From Glandiceps talaboti (taxonomy: Eukaryota; Hemichordata; Enteropneusta; Spengelidae): a DNA stretch of 64,000 nt. Within the stretch, counting starts at the first letter, position 1. Each line of letters opens with the position of its first letter. The translations under genes and the position numbers were made by a program. The notes beneath the pieces were generated by a model that saw only the letters and a program-made list of their open reading frames with translations, was not told the DNA's origin and did not search any database. Positions 1-11,543 of the stretch are shown piece by piece. The stretch is taken from the NCBI RefSeq assembly GCF_964340395.1, contig NC_135551.1:5303463-5367462 (forward strand), in the 5' to 3' direction.

Positions 1-150
1 TGGGTATAAAGAGATGTCAGTAGGCTCTGCTAAACAGATAAGTCTTGATGCGCTTCTTAAAAATATCAAGGCTGGGTGACTGGCGCACTTCTAGAGTGAG
101 GGGGCGGTACGCGAGAAAGCACGATCACCATAGGTCTTCCGGTTACTCCG
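1..150 (-). mobile_element. Relic of a non-LTR retrotransposon reverse transcriptase, C-terminal end
   Basis: Read on the minus strand, the segment encodes a KTYGDRAFSRTAP string followed, after a frame change, by a piece resembling SLDIFKKRIKTYLF. The YGDRAF..AP...IFKKRLKTYLF pattern is the usual C-terminal end of CR1/L2/jockey-type LINE reverse transcriptases. The LWNxLP part expected between the two pieces is missing and the frame is broken, so this is a dead fragment cut by the window edge. Clade assignment is not possible. Confidence 0.55.
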
Positions 151-219
151 TGGTACATGAAGTAGGATTTTGTTATTTGATCGGAGAACTTTGGATGACA
201 CTTTCAGGTTGATTAGATC

Positions 220-760
220 AGATTTTACCTTTTGTTTTTTTATTTTATTTTTCCCTAGGTCCATCCTTAACGTCGTTGGTAATCAATTTCTATTTGATAT
301 ATTATTTCAAACGCTGATGGCGCACAACATGTTCTAACCTGTAGTTGCTTAGCAGTGCCTTTTCTATACATTGATGAATTCATTTGGCATGTTCTATACG
401 TGATATCTGAAACTAATCGACTCGAAATTTATTTTACAGTAGTTACACAAACATTTATTGCAAGAATACAGTATGTAATTAACTTTTTGTTTTCAAGTTA
501 AGTTACGTAGTAAAGAGGAGTAAATACTTCAACCCTTGTAATTTAACCACAGATATTTACACTTGTGATAATCAAAATATCTGTATTAGGGTAACAGAAA
601 TGTGAAGCCCTTCTTTCCATCGATCCATTCGAAGATCAAAGCAAGAAGACTAATACTGATAAGATAAATTCAATGACATATATGCAGTTATAAACAGGAA
701 GACAAGGAAAATGATAATAAATCAACTAGTCTAGAAGTTCATCCTGCGAAGTATTTTCAG
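220..760 (+). repeat. Left-end block of the duplicated unit, first copy
   Basis: This stretch aligns with 34,720-35,200: shared runs include the CCTAGGTCCATCCTTAACGT start, the GCTGATGGCGCACAACATG segment and the ATAATCAAAATATCT segment. No open reading frame of note is present. It marks the left part of the unit that is tandemly duplicated in the window. The flanks to the right (760 onward versus 35,200 onward) are not alike, so one copy has lost or gained several kb there. Confidence 0.75.
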
Positions 761-954
761 CGTTACACGTAGAACCATAAGATTGTCATAAGTTATAACA
801 GGAAAACACATAATGTAAACAGCTTGACTTATGACATACCTAGCAACTTATCCTAAAGTGTTTCTAGATCTTGCGATGAATTCCATGAATTTATTAATAA
901 GTACAGCCTATATATCCAGCTTATAGGTCAAATACTTCTGTCTCTGTTGCCTAG

Positions 955-1105
955 TCTATGTAGGAGACCATTACCATTTCCAACAGATCCAGTGTAAATT
1001 CCTGAAGCACTTTCTAAAAGATATCTAATCGATGTATTTTCTAATCCAGGAAAACTCGCTAAGGCTACCAGGGGTCAGCTCTTATTACTCCAGTTAGGAA
1101 ACCTT
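955..1105 (-). pseudogene. Degenerate P-loop exon of a WSCD-like sulfotransferase
   Basis: The minus strand encodes a peptide colinear with exon 2 of the sulfotransferase at 26,642-26,806: VRFPNWSNKS, stop, PLVALASFPGLENTSIRYLL, then [13 protein letters not shown]. The phosphosulfate-binding loop PGSGNTW is changed to PGLENTS and there is an in-frame TGA, so the exon cannot work. No other exon of this copy was found nearby. The similarity continues a little beyond the exon: a GTTCAAAATAATA-like run lies beside both copies. It is therefore a remnant of genomic duplication rather than of a processed transcript. Confidence 0.75.
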
Positions 1106-1207
1106 ACCGAAGTTCAAGATCCATGTTCAAAATTATAATACTTCATAGAAATTACACATTTTACGTTTCAGGAATAAATTCACAGCAACTTGTCAGGACG
1201 ACGTAAA

Positions 1208-1210
<3 letters not shown>

Positions 1211-1296
<86 letters not shown>
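1211..1296. repeat. (TA)n microsatellite
   Basis: About 43 uninterrupted TA units. Any open frame across it (a poly-Tyr/Ile peptide) is an artefact. Confidence 0.95.
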
Positions 1297-1299
<3 letters not shown>

Positions 1300-3791
1300 T
1301 CAGTGTAATAGTCGATCACGTTTTCAACGAAATGATAGTTGTTGATGAAAAAGCTATCTATTAACATATCGTACGTTCGGTGAGTGTATATGTGAATGAT
1401 AGCTACTGTGTGTGACGCGAGCGCGCGTGAGAGTGCGTGTATGTTGTGTATGTGCGTGGCGTCTCATGCCAATGTGTCGTACGTGTTTGTTAAAATCACC
1501 ATGACAACATCTCAGAGTCCATGCAGTGGTACATCTATCCCGTATTGCTAATATATAGTATGTTCTCAAATATGACAAAGTGCGACATTACATCAGTGTG
1601 GATATCTCTGTACACCTCATGTAATTATAAAATGAATTTCTCCTGTAAGGGCAAAACCGTCCGTTTTTGTTCATACACACAACGTTTGAATGTAAAACTC
1701 TGATTTATAGCTATTGTACATAATGTACCCCTTTATTGGCAAATTAAATACATGAAACTATACAAAATTTGACTTTTCATACGTAAGATATCGTCCACAT
1801 ATCGAACAATCCATAATTATGCAAATTATCCACTAAGATTATAAGCTACACCCACAAGCTTCAAAGGACGCATGCACTTCTTTACTATCAATGCATATAC
1901 TAAATTATGTGAAATTTAAATCTGTCATTCTGTTAAAGATATTACCTGATTATCGAAAATGAGTACTTATATGCAAATTACACATCACAGATGAAAAACT
2001 ACATAAAGATTATCAAACACGAGTGCGTTATTATGGTTGATATTGATGTACCAAATTATATCAAATTTGAAGCTTGCATTCTTAACATAAAGCCCAATTA
2101 CCGAAAATGATCAATTATGCAAATTGATCATTATAACTAAAAAGCTATATCCAACAGGCTTTATAGGATATGTGTGTTTTGTGATGGTGGCTGTATGTGC
2201 CAAATTGGATGTCATGAAAAGTGGGGTACTAGATCACAGACTAAAAATTGTTTATTATGCATTTGACAAAATATTTGACACATACACAGATTAGTGAAAT
2301 ATAATTCAGAATCACCATCGTAGCTCGAATCAGACTCACTTTCACAAATCAGATAGATTTAATCATTGTATCTTACGTGTACAATGAAACTTGCATTTTA
2401 TAATTGTCACGACATACGTAAACTTTTTTAAAGTTTTTAACCTTTGATATTGATACAAGTTTTATTATCATTTCAGAACGCAGTATTTCACTAATTTACG
2501 TATATAAATTCCAGTTATATAATGATTATTATTTCACTTTAATGATGACATTAATTTCCAATAGCTTCTTATGTTATTTTCTTTCTAGACGTGCTTCACA
2601 GTATACTTTCTTTGTTAAACGCTTTTGTGTCCTCCTGCTGGTACTTTAAAGTTGTGGGACACTACTTTTAGTTGAAAGAGGGAGTAGTGTTGTGATCCAG
2701 AAATGTCTTATTTGTAATTTTGGCACATTCTACCAAAATTAACGTAAAATTCACTTTTGTACTATATAATTACAAACAGGAGCTAACAATAGCGTGATCT
2801 AATAAAATGTTGCTTTATCTACTAATCCTGTATTAATTACATTCATCTCTAGTAGCTAACAATTGTCAAGTGTTTTGATTAAACAACATAGATTAGTACT
2901 TGTAAACAAGATAAAGTTGATTAAATTAATACTTAATTTTCCAATGTCTGATGATCAACGTGATACACGTGAACATGTATATATGGCATAATCTTAAATC
3001 TCAATCTCAAATATTCTGATGGAAAGTTCACAGTGCCTTCTAGGACAATGAATCTAGGTGAGAGATCATTTATTTATAGAAAATTATATTTAAAATAATG
3101 ACATCACCATAATTTTAAGGTGATAACTAGAACTTATATGCTAGCGACATGGAGAAATAAAGTTTACTCTTAGATATGATTTACAACGCAACAGTTGTGT
3201 GCGATGTCTCTCTCTGCCTGAGTGCAAGAGAGTACTTGTTAGTGATGACACCTGTGTGGCTAATTCCTATAACTTAGACAAGCTCGTTTGATCCTTATAC
3301 TCTGGAAAGATGGAGAATCGTTTACGTTCTGCCGATCTACCTACAACTACAGTACTCTGACACCGAAACATAACAATAAGCAACCCATAAACGTAACACA
3401 ATGACTTCATGAAATGAAGACACTATGTGGTATCAGACTCAATGGCGAAACTTGAGGGCAGTGTGATACACATTAGAAGGCGGTATATTTGGAAGGTTGC
3501 CAAAATTTTAAAACAGCTAGCTAGGGGAGTGTATGAAAGCTAAAACACAACGCAAGCCAACATATACAAAAGTGTAATGCCGGAATACAACATCCTGTTC
3601 CTGATATTATTTATAGAGCAACAAACTACACAACACGCTAGCCAAGTTATAAATATTTAGGAAAGGGAATCTGATGAAGACAAAATTATGTGTTCCTTGT
3701 ATGACTTATAGTCTAACAAACTCGCACTCAAAATAAAACGCTGTAGCCAACCTAAAAACATTAGGAAACTGATTCTGTTGGCGACAACATC
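1297..3791. other. Intergenic region upstream of receptor A, with dispersed-repeat monomers
   Basis: No gene is seen. From about 1,900 to 2,260 the sequence contains degenerate copies of an approximately 150-bp repeat typified by AATTACCGAAAATCATTAATTATGCAAAT-like runs, followed by a GACATATG(C/T)..TTATGGTT.. segment. The same family recurs at 7.8-8.45, 36.7-37.0 and, as a regular array, 41.5-42.4 kb. The rest (2,260-3,790) is AT-rich and shows no feature I can support. It has no homologue in copy 2 of the duplication. Confidence 0.5.
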
Positions 3792-5867
3792 ATGTGTTCT
3801 TGGTATGGTTTATTTCTCCTTATATGTTGTAGTACCGTAAAAGCAATTCCTAGAATTTGGAATGGACCTGAGGACGTAAATTTGACGTTGTATCGAACAA
3901 GAGAAATTGGGGAGTTCAGTCTAAATTGTGATGTCGCAGGATTTGACTCGAACCACAAAGTATCTTGGAAGAAGAACGGAAAAGTGATCAGTCGTGATTA
4001 CGAAATTTATCAAGGGAAATCTGCTTATACAGATGACAGATATAGAATTGATAATAGAAGTTACGGCCAGTATGATTTACAAGTATCAGACGTCAGCAAG
4101 ACAACAATACGCAATGATCAAGGTGAATACCAATGTGTTGTCAAAAACAAAGACAGCCATGACATCATTGCAGAGTCGGATACGGTAACTGTAAGCATTT
4201 CGTTCTCCCCACATGTAAACTGGATTATTTGCCTAGTTAATGGCAGTGATCGGCACTCTAGAGAAGTGACAGAAGCTGAACCTGTTATGTTAGGATGTCG
4301 TGTTGATAGAGATGCATACCCACCAATAGATGTGAAAATGTTCAAAGGTGACAGTTTACAACTTGAAACAGTGTCATCATATTGGTATTGGTATACGTAC
4401 AGTGTTAATACAATCGATAGATCATACCAGTGGTATCCATCAATAGAGGACCACAGTGCATCATTCAGGTGTCAAGCTGAACATCCAACGTTTACATCAA
4501 CCAAAAACTGCATGATTGGACCTTTTACAATCCGGTATAAACCAATAGTAGCAATAACAATTAACTCACAATATGATAACGAAGCTACTATTACTTCACA
4601 AGTCGACTGGATAATATTGCAGTGTCAGGCTCAAGCTTATCCTTACGTCACTGGATATGTATGGAAAATAAATGGAAATGAAATTCAAGCCGGCGGAAAA
4701 TTTAGTTTCTACAATGATCCCAATTACTTGTATATTGGAAAACTTGTCATGGATGATAATGGACTTTACCGTTTTACATGTGAGGCATCAAACGCGGTAG
4801 GCATAGGCTCGGGGTCTTTAGACATCACAGTTGTAATAGCCGGTCCTACAACCACTGTAATACCGTGGACAAATACAGACGAGAAAATGACATCAATCCA
4901 TGAGGTGACTACATTCCCAAAGGGGATCACCTATAAAGTAGAATTATCTACGCCATCGCTGCCTAGTACAACTATGATTTCCTCTGACCGTGAACATGAC
5001 CAAAGCCCTACAAGAACACATGGCAAACAGAGGACGACCATCGTAACTGCAAGGTATAGAAATAAAGAACAGAACAATAATGATAAAACTACTATCCTTG
5101 CAGGAGTGTTAAGTTGTTGTGTACTACTACTTCTGATTTTACTAGTGATGGTTGTTTGTTTCATAAGAACACGTCAAAAACTACAAGCTAGTCAGCAACT
5201 AGAAGTAACCCCTGACAACAACCTTACAGATTTACGTATGTCAACGTTAACGTTGAACAGTGATGACCGTCAGAGATGTGAAAACCACGCTTCAACGACA
5301 GAAACAGTAGTGAATGCAGTAACAACAAACAAGAGAGGTGGACCACCTCTAACTGAATGTCAATCACAAGAAGACATCGAAAGTCTGTATGCGAAACCAG
5401 TAAAAAGCAAATCAAAAACCAAGCTGTCTGAAGACAAAGCTTATTCAGCTAAGATTACAAAAGAGAATGGAGATGAATTGGATGCTAGAAAGATCGAAAC
5501 GTTAGCAGACATCAAACTTCCTGATAACGGGAAGCGTACAGATGTTAGGGTTCAAAATCAGATATCGCCCTGGAACGAAAATGACGCACAGTCAGGAAAT
5601 GATGAAGACGGAATAAATTTGGTACCACGTATACATGGGATATCGTTGCATCAAAATATGGATATTGTCAGACACGTACCCAAGGGATACGATGCATGTA
5701 GAAGACATAGAAGTATAGTCACTAAGACAGAAAATGCACAATCAAAGAATGTCGAAGGTTTGACATACCTTGACTTAGACTTCTCGGGACACCGACCTCC
5801 AAGACGAGATTCCAGAAGACCTCCATCTACAGAGTCTGAGACTGTGTATGCTGAGTTAAGATTGTGA
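3792..5867 (+). CDS. Three-Ig type I membrane receptor A with two ITIM-like tail motifs
   Basis: A single uninterrupted exon encodes 691 aa. Residues 1-18 are a signal peptide. Three Ig domains follow: Ig1 about 20-137 (Cys46, Trp59, DQGEYQC at 109-115), Ig2 about 138-248 (Cys169, Cys227) and Ig3 about 250-350 (Cys278, Trp291, Cys330). A Thr/Ser-rich stalk spans 351-432, the TM helix 434-458, and a tail of about 230 aa completes the protein. The tail carries Tyr533 (SLYAKPV, a YxxP SH2-type site), Tyr659 in LTYLDL and Tyr686 in TVYAEL at the very C-terminus. LTYLDL fits the ITIM consensus; TVYAEL is ITIM/ITSM-like with Thr at -2. Their 27-residue spacing is typical of tandem SH2-phosphatase docking sites. 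ATG 3,792 is chosen because it opens the signal peptide. A three-Ig gene without introns is unusual and suggests a retrocopy origin. The ligand is unknown, and inhibitory function is inferred from the motifs only. Confidence 0.9.
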   Translation: MCSWYGLFLLICCSTVKAIPRIWNGPEDVNLTLYRTREIGEFSLNCDVAGFDSNHKVSWKKNGKVISRDYEIYQGKSAYTDDRYRIDNRSYGQYDLQVSDVSKTTIRNDQGEYQCVVKNKDSHDIIAESDTVTVSISFSPHVNWIICLVNGSDRHSREVTEAEPVMLGCRVDRDAYPPIDVKMFKGDSLQLETVSSYWYWYTYSVNTIDRSYQWYPSIEDHSASFRCQAEHPTFTSTKNCMIGPFTIRYKPIVAITINSQYDNEATITSQVDWIILQCQAQAYPYVTGYVWKINGNEIQAGGKFSFYNDPNYLYIGKLVMDDNGLYRFTCEASNAVGIGSGSLDITVVIAGPTTTVIPWTNTDEKMTSIHEVTTFPKGITYKVELSTPSLPSTTMISSDREHDQSPTRTHGKQRTTIVTARYRNKEQNNNDKTTILAGVLSCCVLLLLILLVMVVCFIRTRQKLQASQQLEVTPDNNLTDLRMSTLTLNSDDRQRCENHASTTETVVNAVTTNKRGGPPLTECQSQEDIESLYAKPVKSKSKTKLSEDKAYSAKITKENGDELDARKIETLADIKLPDNGKRTDVRVQNQISPWNENDAQSGNDEDGINLVPRIHGISLHQNMDIVRHVPKGYDACRRHRSIVTKTENAQSKNVEGLTYLDLDFSGHRPPRRDSRRPPSTESETVYAELRL

Positions 5868-7560
5868 CACTTGGATTGGCCTATAATGATTATGAGTATG
5901 TGCTGTTCATTATGTTTACATCGAGAGCAAAGACTGAAGTAGTTTATAACTTTATTCAGAATATCATTCTTACACCTTACATCTGTATGCCGCCCGGTAA
6001 TATTTTAGAAAGGCCTCAAGCGTTTTATTGCAGTCAATTTGTCAGCAAGAGTATGTATTCAGTAGATCAGATCAGACATTAAAGTGTAGTCTGGTCATCT
6101 AAACATTGTAAAATCATAAACAGTATTAGCATTGTATCCATTTTTAAAGTTATGACCAAAAATATTCACTGCATTAATGAACTACGGTATTTAATAGAAC
6201 AATTACAAAAACTTAACATATTAACAGCTACGTGTAGACCGCCATTTTGACGTAGCATCGTCTGATACCTGGGTTCCTTCGAATCACGTGACTATGACGC
6301 TACGCGCACTAAACCACTCTATCAGTGTATTCAGTAGATAAGATCAACAGGCGAAAGTGTAGTCTGATCATCTAAACATTATAAAATCACAAACGGTATT
6401 AGCATTGTATCCATTTTTAAAGTTATGACTAATATTACATGGATTGCATTTTTATATCATTTTAGGTTTTTTACTACCACATATTAACATTGTCAAGTAA
6501 GTCCATGGTAATTATTTAAATATGACTTTATAAGAATTAACCCGGAATTTATAAACTATTAATTACAGTACTTTACAAGTTCTTGCAATGTGAAGTGTGT
6601 GTCTCACTTTATTCGGCCAATTTAATTTCATTAGATATAATGAATACATTTGTAATATTGTCACACACACACACACACACACACACATACTCACATGTAT
6701 ATATACACAACTATCTTAAAAATAACCAAGGACATAATTTTGGATAAATAACGTGACAATCAGATTAATCAATATTTCCTTTTATCACCTTTTATTGACT
6801 GAATTGCATTATTCAAGGATTTTTCCTCAGATAGGCCTAGGACGTATACTCTTCTTGACGTGATGTAACTATTGAATATCTTTGAGAGCACATCTCTGAG
6901 TATTCCGTTCAACGAAAAATGTATATGTGGATATACTATCACATTACAGGAATTAAGACTTGAATTTAAGAGATAAAATCAGAAACAGAACAAGGAAATG
7001 TCTTTGATTGAAGATTTAACATGTAAAGGGATGAAATAATCAAGGAATATTAGAAGAAATAAATGCATAAGGTTCTACCTTTAATGACAAACAGACTAGT
7101 ATTTTCAGAAATCTACAGCGATATCTATTGAATGATTAAGTCAAGTATACAGATTTTTACTATTTATGGCATTGGTATAGAAGTGGTCGCGTTTGCTTTG
7201 TATTTCCTTGTCATGGAATTCTCATGAATAATAATATTTCTTCAAAATATTTTTAATGAAGAGATTTGAAACAAGATTATGAATCCACCACTGTGTTGTG
7301 GAAGATTTCAGTTTTGAAATTTTGGCCATTTCAAACCAGCTTTACATTTCCTTGTATTCCCTTCATATAAAAACCTAATAGTAAATACCAAAGGACTGTT
7401 AATACGTGGATCACAAATTGATGAGCATTATCAATATCCCCCATTTATGCTGTATTTGACCAATCGGGTCATTTTGATCTGGACAAATGTTCGCTGTGTA
7501 CTATGTTATATCATCAATAATAATAATAACAACAACAACAACAACAATAAGTATGTTTAG
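5868..7560 (+). repeat. 3' flank of receptor A, repeated at 15.7-17.2 and 42.7-44.1 kb
   Basis: No gene is seen. The block aligns with 15,702-17,240 and, from about 6,100 onward, with 42,733-44,080, showing that the receptor A 3' end travelled with its flank. Inside it an approximately 95-bp segment occurs twice as a direct repeat (about 6,057-6,155 and 6,331-6,428; shared core GTAGTCTG(G/A)TCATCTAAACAT). A (CA)n tract sits at 6,661-6,688. The end (7,515-7,550) is a short AAT/AAC trinucleotide tract at the position where the other copies have long (CAA)n(CAT)n arrays. Confidence 0.8.
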
Positions 7561-7789
7561 GCAATTTAGCACATTTGCTTATATAAAACTTTAGGTTTCA
7601 CCCCGGCCTTCCACCTTGGTTATGTACGATATAGTTCAGTGAATTTAAGTTGGTCGTATGTTTTGGGAGAATATACAGTGAGATACAAATACATAGACGC
7701 ATATCGTACAGAGAGCTATAAGGGAACCTTTTGTAATTACAAGGGGAGGACCGGAGGAAATCAGATAGACACAGTAATTGTTGGAATGC

Positions 7790-8450
7790 TTCAGATTATA
7801 TGCGATTAGTTATGTGTGAAGTGTGTGCCAAATTTTGTTGAATTTGAAGAATACATTTCTAAATATATAGAATAATTACTGAAAATCATTAATTATGCAA
7901 TGAGTCATTACAACTAAAAGCTACACCAGCAAGGTTTTCGGAACATGGACGATTAGTTACGTTTGAAGTATGTACCAACTTATATTGAATTTGAAGTATG
8001 CATTTGGATATATAGCCTAACTACTGAGAATAATTAATTATACAAATGGGTCATTCAAACTAAAAGCTACGTCACAAACCTATTTAGAAGCTGTGCACTT
8101 TCATATGGTTGATGTATGTAGCAAATGATAATAAATTTTAATTTTTAAACGTGCACTTTTGAGTACAGGTGCCATTTCTTATGTTTGAAGTATGTGCCAA
8201 AGTATATAAAATTTGAAGCGTGCATTCTTAAATCATAACCTAATTACTGAAAATCAATAATTTGGCAAATTAATCATGACCACTGCAAGCTATATTATCA
8301 AACTTTATATGACACATGCACTTTTGTTATCAGCAATGTATACATAAAATTATATTGAATATGGAGCGCACAGTCTTAAGCCTAATTACTGAAAACCATT
8401 CATTATGTAAATAGCTCATATAAATATACATGGAAGGTTTACCAAAACCC
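7790..8450 (+). repeat. Degenerate monomers of the dispersed ~150-bp repeat
   Basis: Several imperfect copies of a unit containing TAATTACTGAAAATCATTAATTATGCAA, a conserved GAAGTATGTGCCAAATTATAT-like run, and a closing AACCAGTTCTAGCCATTAC segment. The same closing segment ends the element at 41.4-42.7 kb (AATCAGGTCTAGCCATTACC). The part from 8,179 on has a direct counterpart at 36,748. Confidence 0.65.
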
Positions 8451-9286
8451 AACCAGTTCTAGCCATTACCGTAAATAATATACTGGTATGTAAACTACAT
8501 TAAACTACACTAATATTTACAAGACAATAAATCGCATAGAAGGCTATCAAATCAAGTACCTAAATCTGTGTTGAATCTGTAATATCCTTTATACTCTATC
8601 TATTTACCAAAACTGTCAGCACCGTAGTCATGTACTCTGTGAGATTTTTGAATCATGTTGTTCTTACCACTTGTTATTTTCAATTGGGATACTTTAAAAC
8701 ATTTTGGCGAATGTTGCCAACATGATTCTTTATATCTATAAAATAGTATGTGACTCGTCAGAGTTTCTCTCTCATTCTGCCTGCTCCCTTCCCCCTGTTT
8801 CTTTTCGAAATACCGTCTTTTGTGATGATAACACACTACCTTACATATGCTGGAAATGCAGTCTAGCCTGCTCTGTAAAACAACACGAGGCATGCTATTC
8901 CATATGAAATTTGAACCAAATAAGTATATATGCACGGAAGTTCAACACACTTGTGACGTGTATTATAAAAAGAAAGCGTATATCCTGTCATTCTTGTTAA
9001 TGTTCAGTAAAAGTGTTGTAGTTCGTCATGTATTAAATAGTTTGATTTCATGATCAGCACACCCTTTGTCTCGGAGTCCCCTGGGATCTTATTGAGAGTA
9101 AAGAGTGATACTACAACGGATACTGCTATAGTGCACATCCGATTGGTCATCATTGAAGTGAGATTTCCCGATGGGCGGCAAGGGTGACGATGCTGTTAAA
9201 CATTTCGATTCAAGTCAACTGGTCACTTGTATTGTGTGTGACAGACTGTAATAGTAGATCGCAGAAGTAACAAATTTGAAAAAACA

Positions 9287-11062
9287 ATGCTTTTCTCGAA
9301 TGGTGTCCTTGTAATCCTGTTGTCTATATATGAGAGTGCAGTTGCACGGAGACCATATATTCGATACGGTCCTGAAGATGTTACCTTAAACTTACAACAG
9401 GGAAGTATTGGAAGTGTAAACCTACGATGTAGAATCAACTACCAACAATCTTACTACAAGGTATCATGGAAGAAGAACAATGTTGTGATCAGTACTAATG
9501 GTGGTATAAATATATATACTCAAGAATACACGGATGAAAGGTATGCAATATTACATAGCCAAAATGACGCTAAGTATGATCTGAAGATAGATCCAGTCCG
9601 TAAGACCACAGCTCACAATGACCAGGGTGAATACCAGTGTGTATTGATATACAAAGCCAATAATTACATTGTTTCAAGTTCAAGGAAAATAACTGTAACA
9701 ATTAACATTGCTCCATACCTAGAGTCTGTTACTTGCCGCATGCGTGATTCTGATTTCACACCCCTGTATTGGAACCAAGCCGAAGTAGTATTAGCAGAAG
9801 AAGAGACCATAAAATTGGGCTGTCGCGTTGATGCCAATGCATATCCACAAATCGATGTCAAATTACGTAAAGGCGATAATTTCCCACTTGAAACTACAAC
9901 GTCACACTCCATCATCTATTCATATTCGAAACCATTCGGACTAAACATGGTCGATGAGTCATTTTTATGGTCTCCCTCGATAGAAGATCGGAATACCTAT
10001 TTTACATGTGAAGCTGCTCATCCAACGTTTACATCAACCAAACAATGTACTATTGGACCATTTGAAGTCCAGTATAAACCAAAGGTAACAATTGCAACAA
10101 GAGATAATAAAACTGATATTACATCACAGTCTGATGGGATACAACTTCGTTGTCAGGTTCAAGCGAATCCACTTGCTTATAACAGATATGCATGGAAAAT
10201 TAATGGACATGAAATTCAAGGCAGTGAAAAATTCTACTTCTACGAAAATCCAACTTACATATACATTAATAATTTTGACATAACTGATAACGGACGTTAT
10301 TACTTTACTTGCGATGCCTGGAATAGCGTTGGGAAAGGTTCTGGATCAATTTATATAACAATAGGGATATTAGACACCACAACTGCCATGATAACATCAA
10401 CAACCATTGACCGAAAGCAGAAAACAACGATTCTTACTGTGTCCAAGATGATCACTGATAAGGCAAAATTATCTACGCCGTCGTCAACATCGGTACCTAG
10501 TACAACACATTTGGCTACATTAAATGCGACTGCCACTAATCGTGAACAACTCTACACTTCACAAATACACCGAACATACTCGATGAGCAAAGCTGTTCAA
10601 TCAACATCGAATGTAGAGCAGATTCTAACAGTTTTAACCGTAAGGCATCGAAATACAGAAGATAACAGTAATTATAGCACCCCTATCCTTGCAGTAGCGT
10701 TAGTTTGTTGTGTACTACTATTTCTGATTTTACTGGTGATGGTTGCTTGCTTTATAAAAGCAGGACGACGACAGAAACAAAACAGTCCACAACGGGAAAT
10801 CGAGTCTGAACATAATCTAACAGATTTAAGTATGTCAATGTTGAATAATGATGACGGTCATAGAATTGAAAACCAACCTTCAGCAACAACAGATATAGAG
10901 ATGAACGCAGTGAAAACAAAGTCAAAAGGTGAAGTTGTTACTGAATTTCAATCACATGAAGAAGACATCGAGAGTCTGTATGCAAAATCAGTAAAACACA
11001 AATCGAAAAAAAAAATGCGTAAAGCTAGCTCGAGTTCCACTAAGATCCCAACAGAAAATTGA
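9287..11062 (+). CDS. Three-Ig membrane receptor B, tail cut short by a nonsense codon
   Basis: Single exon, 591 aa, very close to receptor C (37,855). The signal peptide is about 1-20. Ig1 has Cys48, Trp61 and DQGEYQC ending at 118; Ig2 has Cys179 and Cys241; Ig3 has Cys289, Trp303 and Cys342. A Thr/Ser-rich stalk is followed by a TM helix at about 466-490. The tail keeps only about 100 aa with one tyrosine site, SLYAKSV (Tyr565). Against A (GAGAATGGAGAT) the reading frame ends at GAAAATTGAGAT, a single G-to-T change making TGA. The frame continues open for another 87 codons after that stop. As read, B would be a membrane receptor without distal ITIMs. Readthrough or splicing around the stop cannot be excluded. 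Confidence 0.85.
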   Translation: MLFSNGVLVILLSIYESAVARRPYIRYGPEDVTLNLQQGSIGSVNLRCRINYQQSYYKVSWKKNNVVISTNGGINIYTQEYTDERYAILHSQNDAKYDLKIDPVRKTTAHNDQGEYQCVLIYKANNYIVSSSRKITVTINIAPYLESVTCRMRDSDFTPLYWNQAEVVLAEEETIKLGCRVDANAYPQIDVKLRKGDNFPLETTTSHSIIYSYSKPFGLNMVDESFLWSPSIEDRNTYFTCEAAHPTFTSTKQCTIGPFEVQYKPKVTIATRDNKTDITSQSDGIQLRCQVQANPLAYNRYAWKINGHEIQGSEKFYFYENPTYIYINNFDITDNGRYYFTCDAWNSVGKGSGSIYITIGILDTTTAMITSTTIDRKQKTTILTVSKMITDKAKLSTPSSTSVPSTTHLATLNATATNREQLYTSQIHRTYSMSKAVQSTSNVEQILTVLTVRHRNTEDNSNYSTPILAVALVCCVLLFLILLVMVACFIKAGRRQKQNSPQREIESEHNLTDLSMSMLNNDDGHRIENQPSATTDIEMNAVKTKSKGEVVTEFQSHEEDIESLYAKSVKHKSKKKMRKASSSSTKIPTEN

Positions 11063-11493
11063 GATGAATTCGGTGCAAGAAAGTTGGAAACGGCAGCAGA
11101 CATCAATCCTTCGGATAACTGGATGCATGCAAATGTTAATACTCAGAACAAAACGTCGTCCTCGAATGATCAAGGATTCAGAATAAAAAATGACGTACAA
11201 GGAGGAGAGGATGACGACGCAATTATCTTGTCACCACCACATGTAAAACCTATATACGAAAATCTGGATATAATCAGTCACCTGCCAGAAGAAGAGAGTA
11301 TATTTGGAAGATATACAGAATGAAACTAAGAGAGAATAAAAACTGTCCCTAAAAGATAAAATCCACAATCAAAGAATGTTGAAGGTTTGACCTACGCCGA
11401 ATTAGAGTTCACTAGGCAACGACCACAGTGACGGGAATCCAAGAAACCATCATTGACAGAGTCTGAGACTGTGGATACTGAGTTAAGATTGTA
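11063..11493 (+). pseudogene. Vestigial distal tail of receptor B
   Basis: The sequence beyond the nonsense codon is still recognisable as receptor tail. The same frame runs to a second stop at 11,321-11,323 and includes KPIYENLDII (Tyr-Glu-Asn, a Grb2-type YxN site). A shifted frame then encodes GLTYAELEF, an intact ITIM core, followed by another TGA. Last comes ETVDTELRL, where the C-terminal tyrosine motif TVYAEL of receptor A has Tyr changed to Asp and Ala to Thr. At least three lesions therefore separate this region from a working tail. Confidence 0.8.
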
Positions 11494-11543
11494 AGACTCT
11501 GATTATTCTCCTTATTATATACATAGACACTTATATTCTCAGG

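Noticed and set aside
1161-1367. Poly-Tyr/Ile open frame
   Set aside because: It is the (TA)n microsatellite read in frame. The same applies to 49,418-49,711.
8600-8935. 111-aa minus-strand frame upstream of receptor B
   Set aside because: It persists in copy 2 with indels and different ends, has no recognisable domain, and lies in a block that is conserved simply because it is duplicated.
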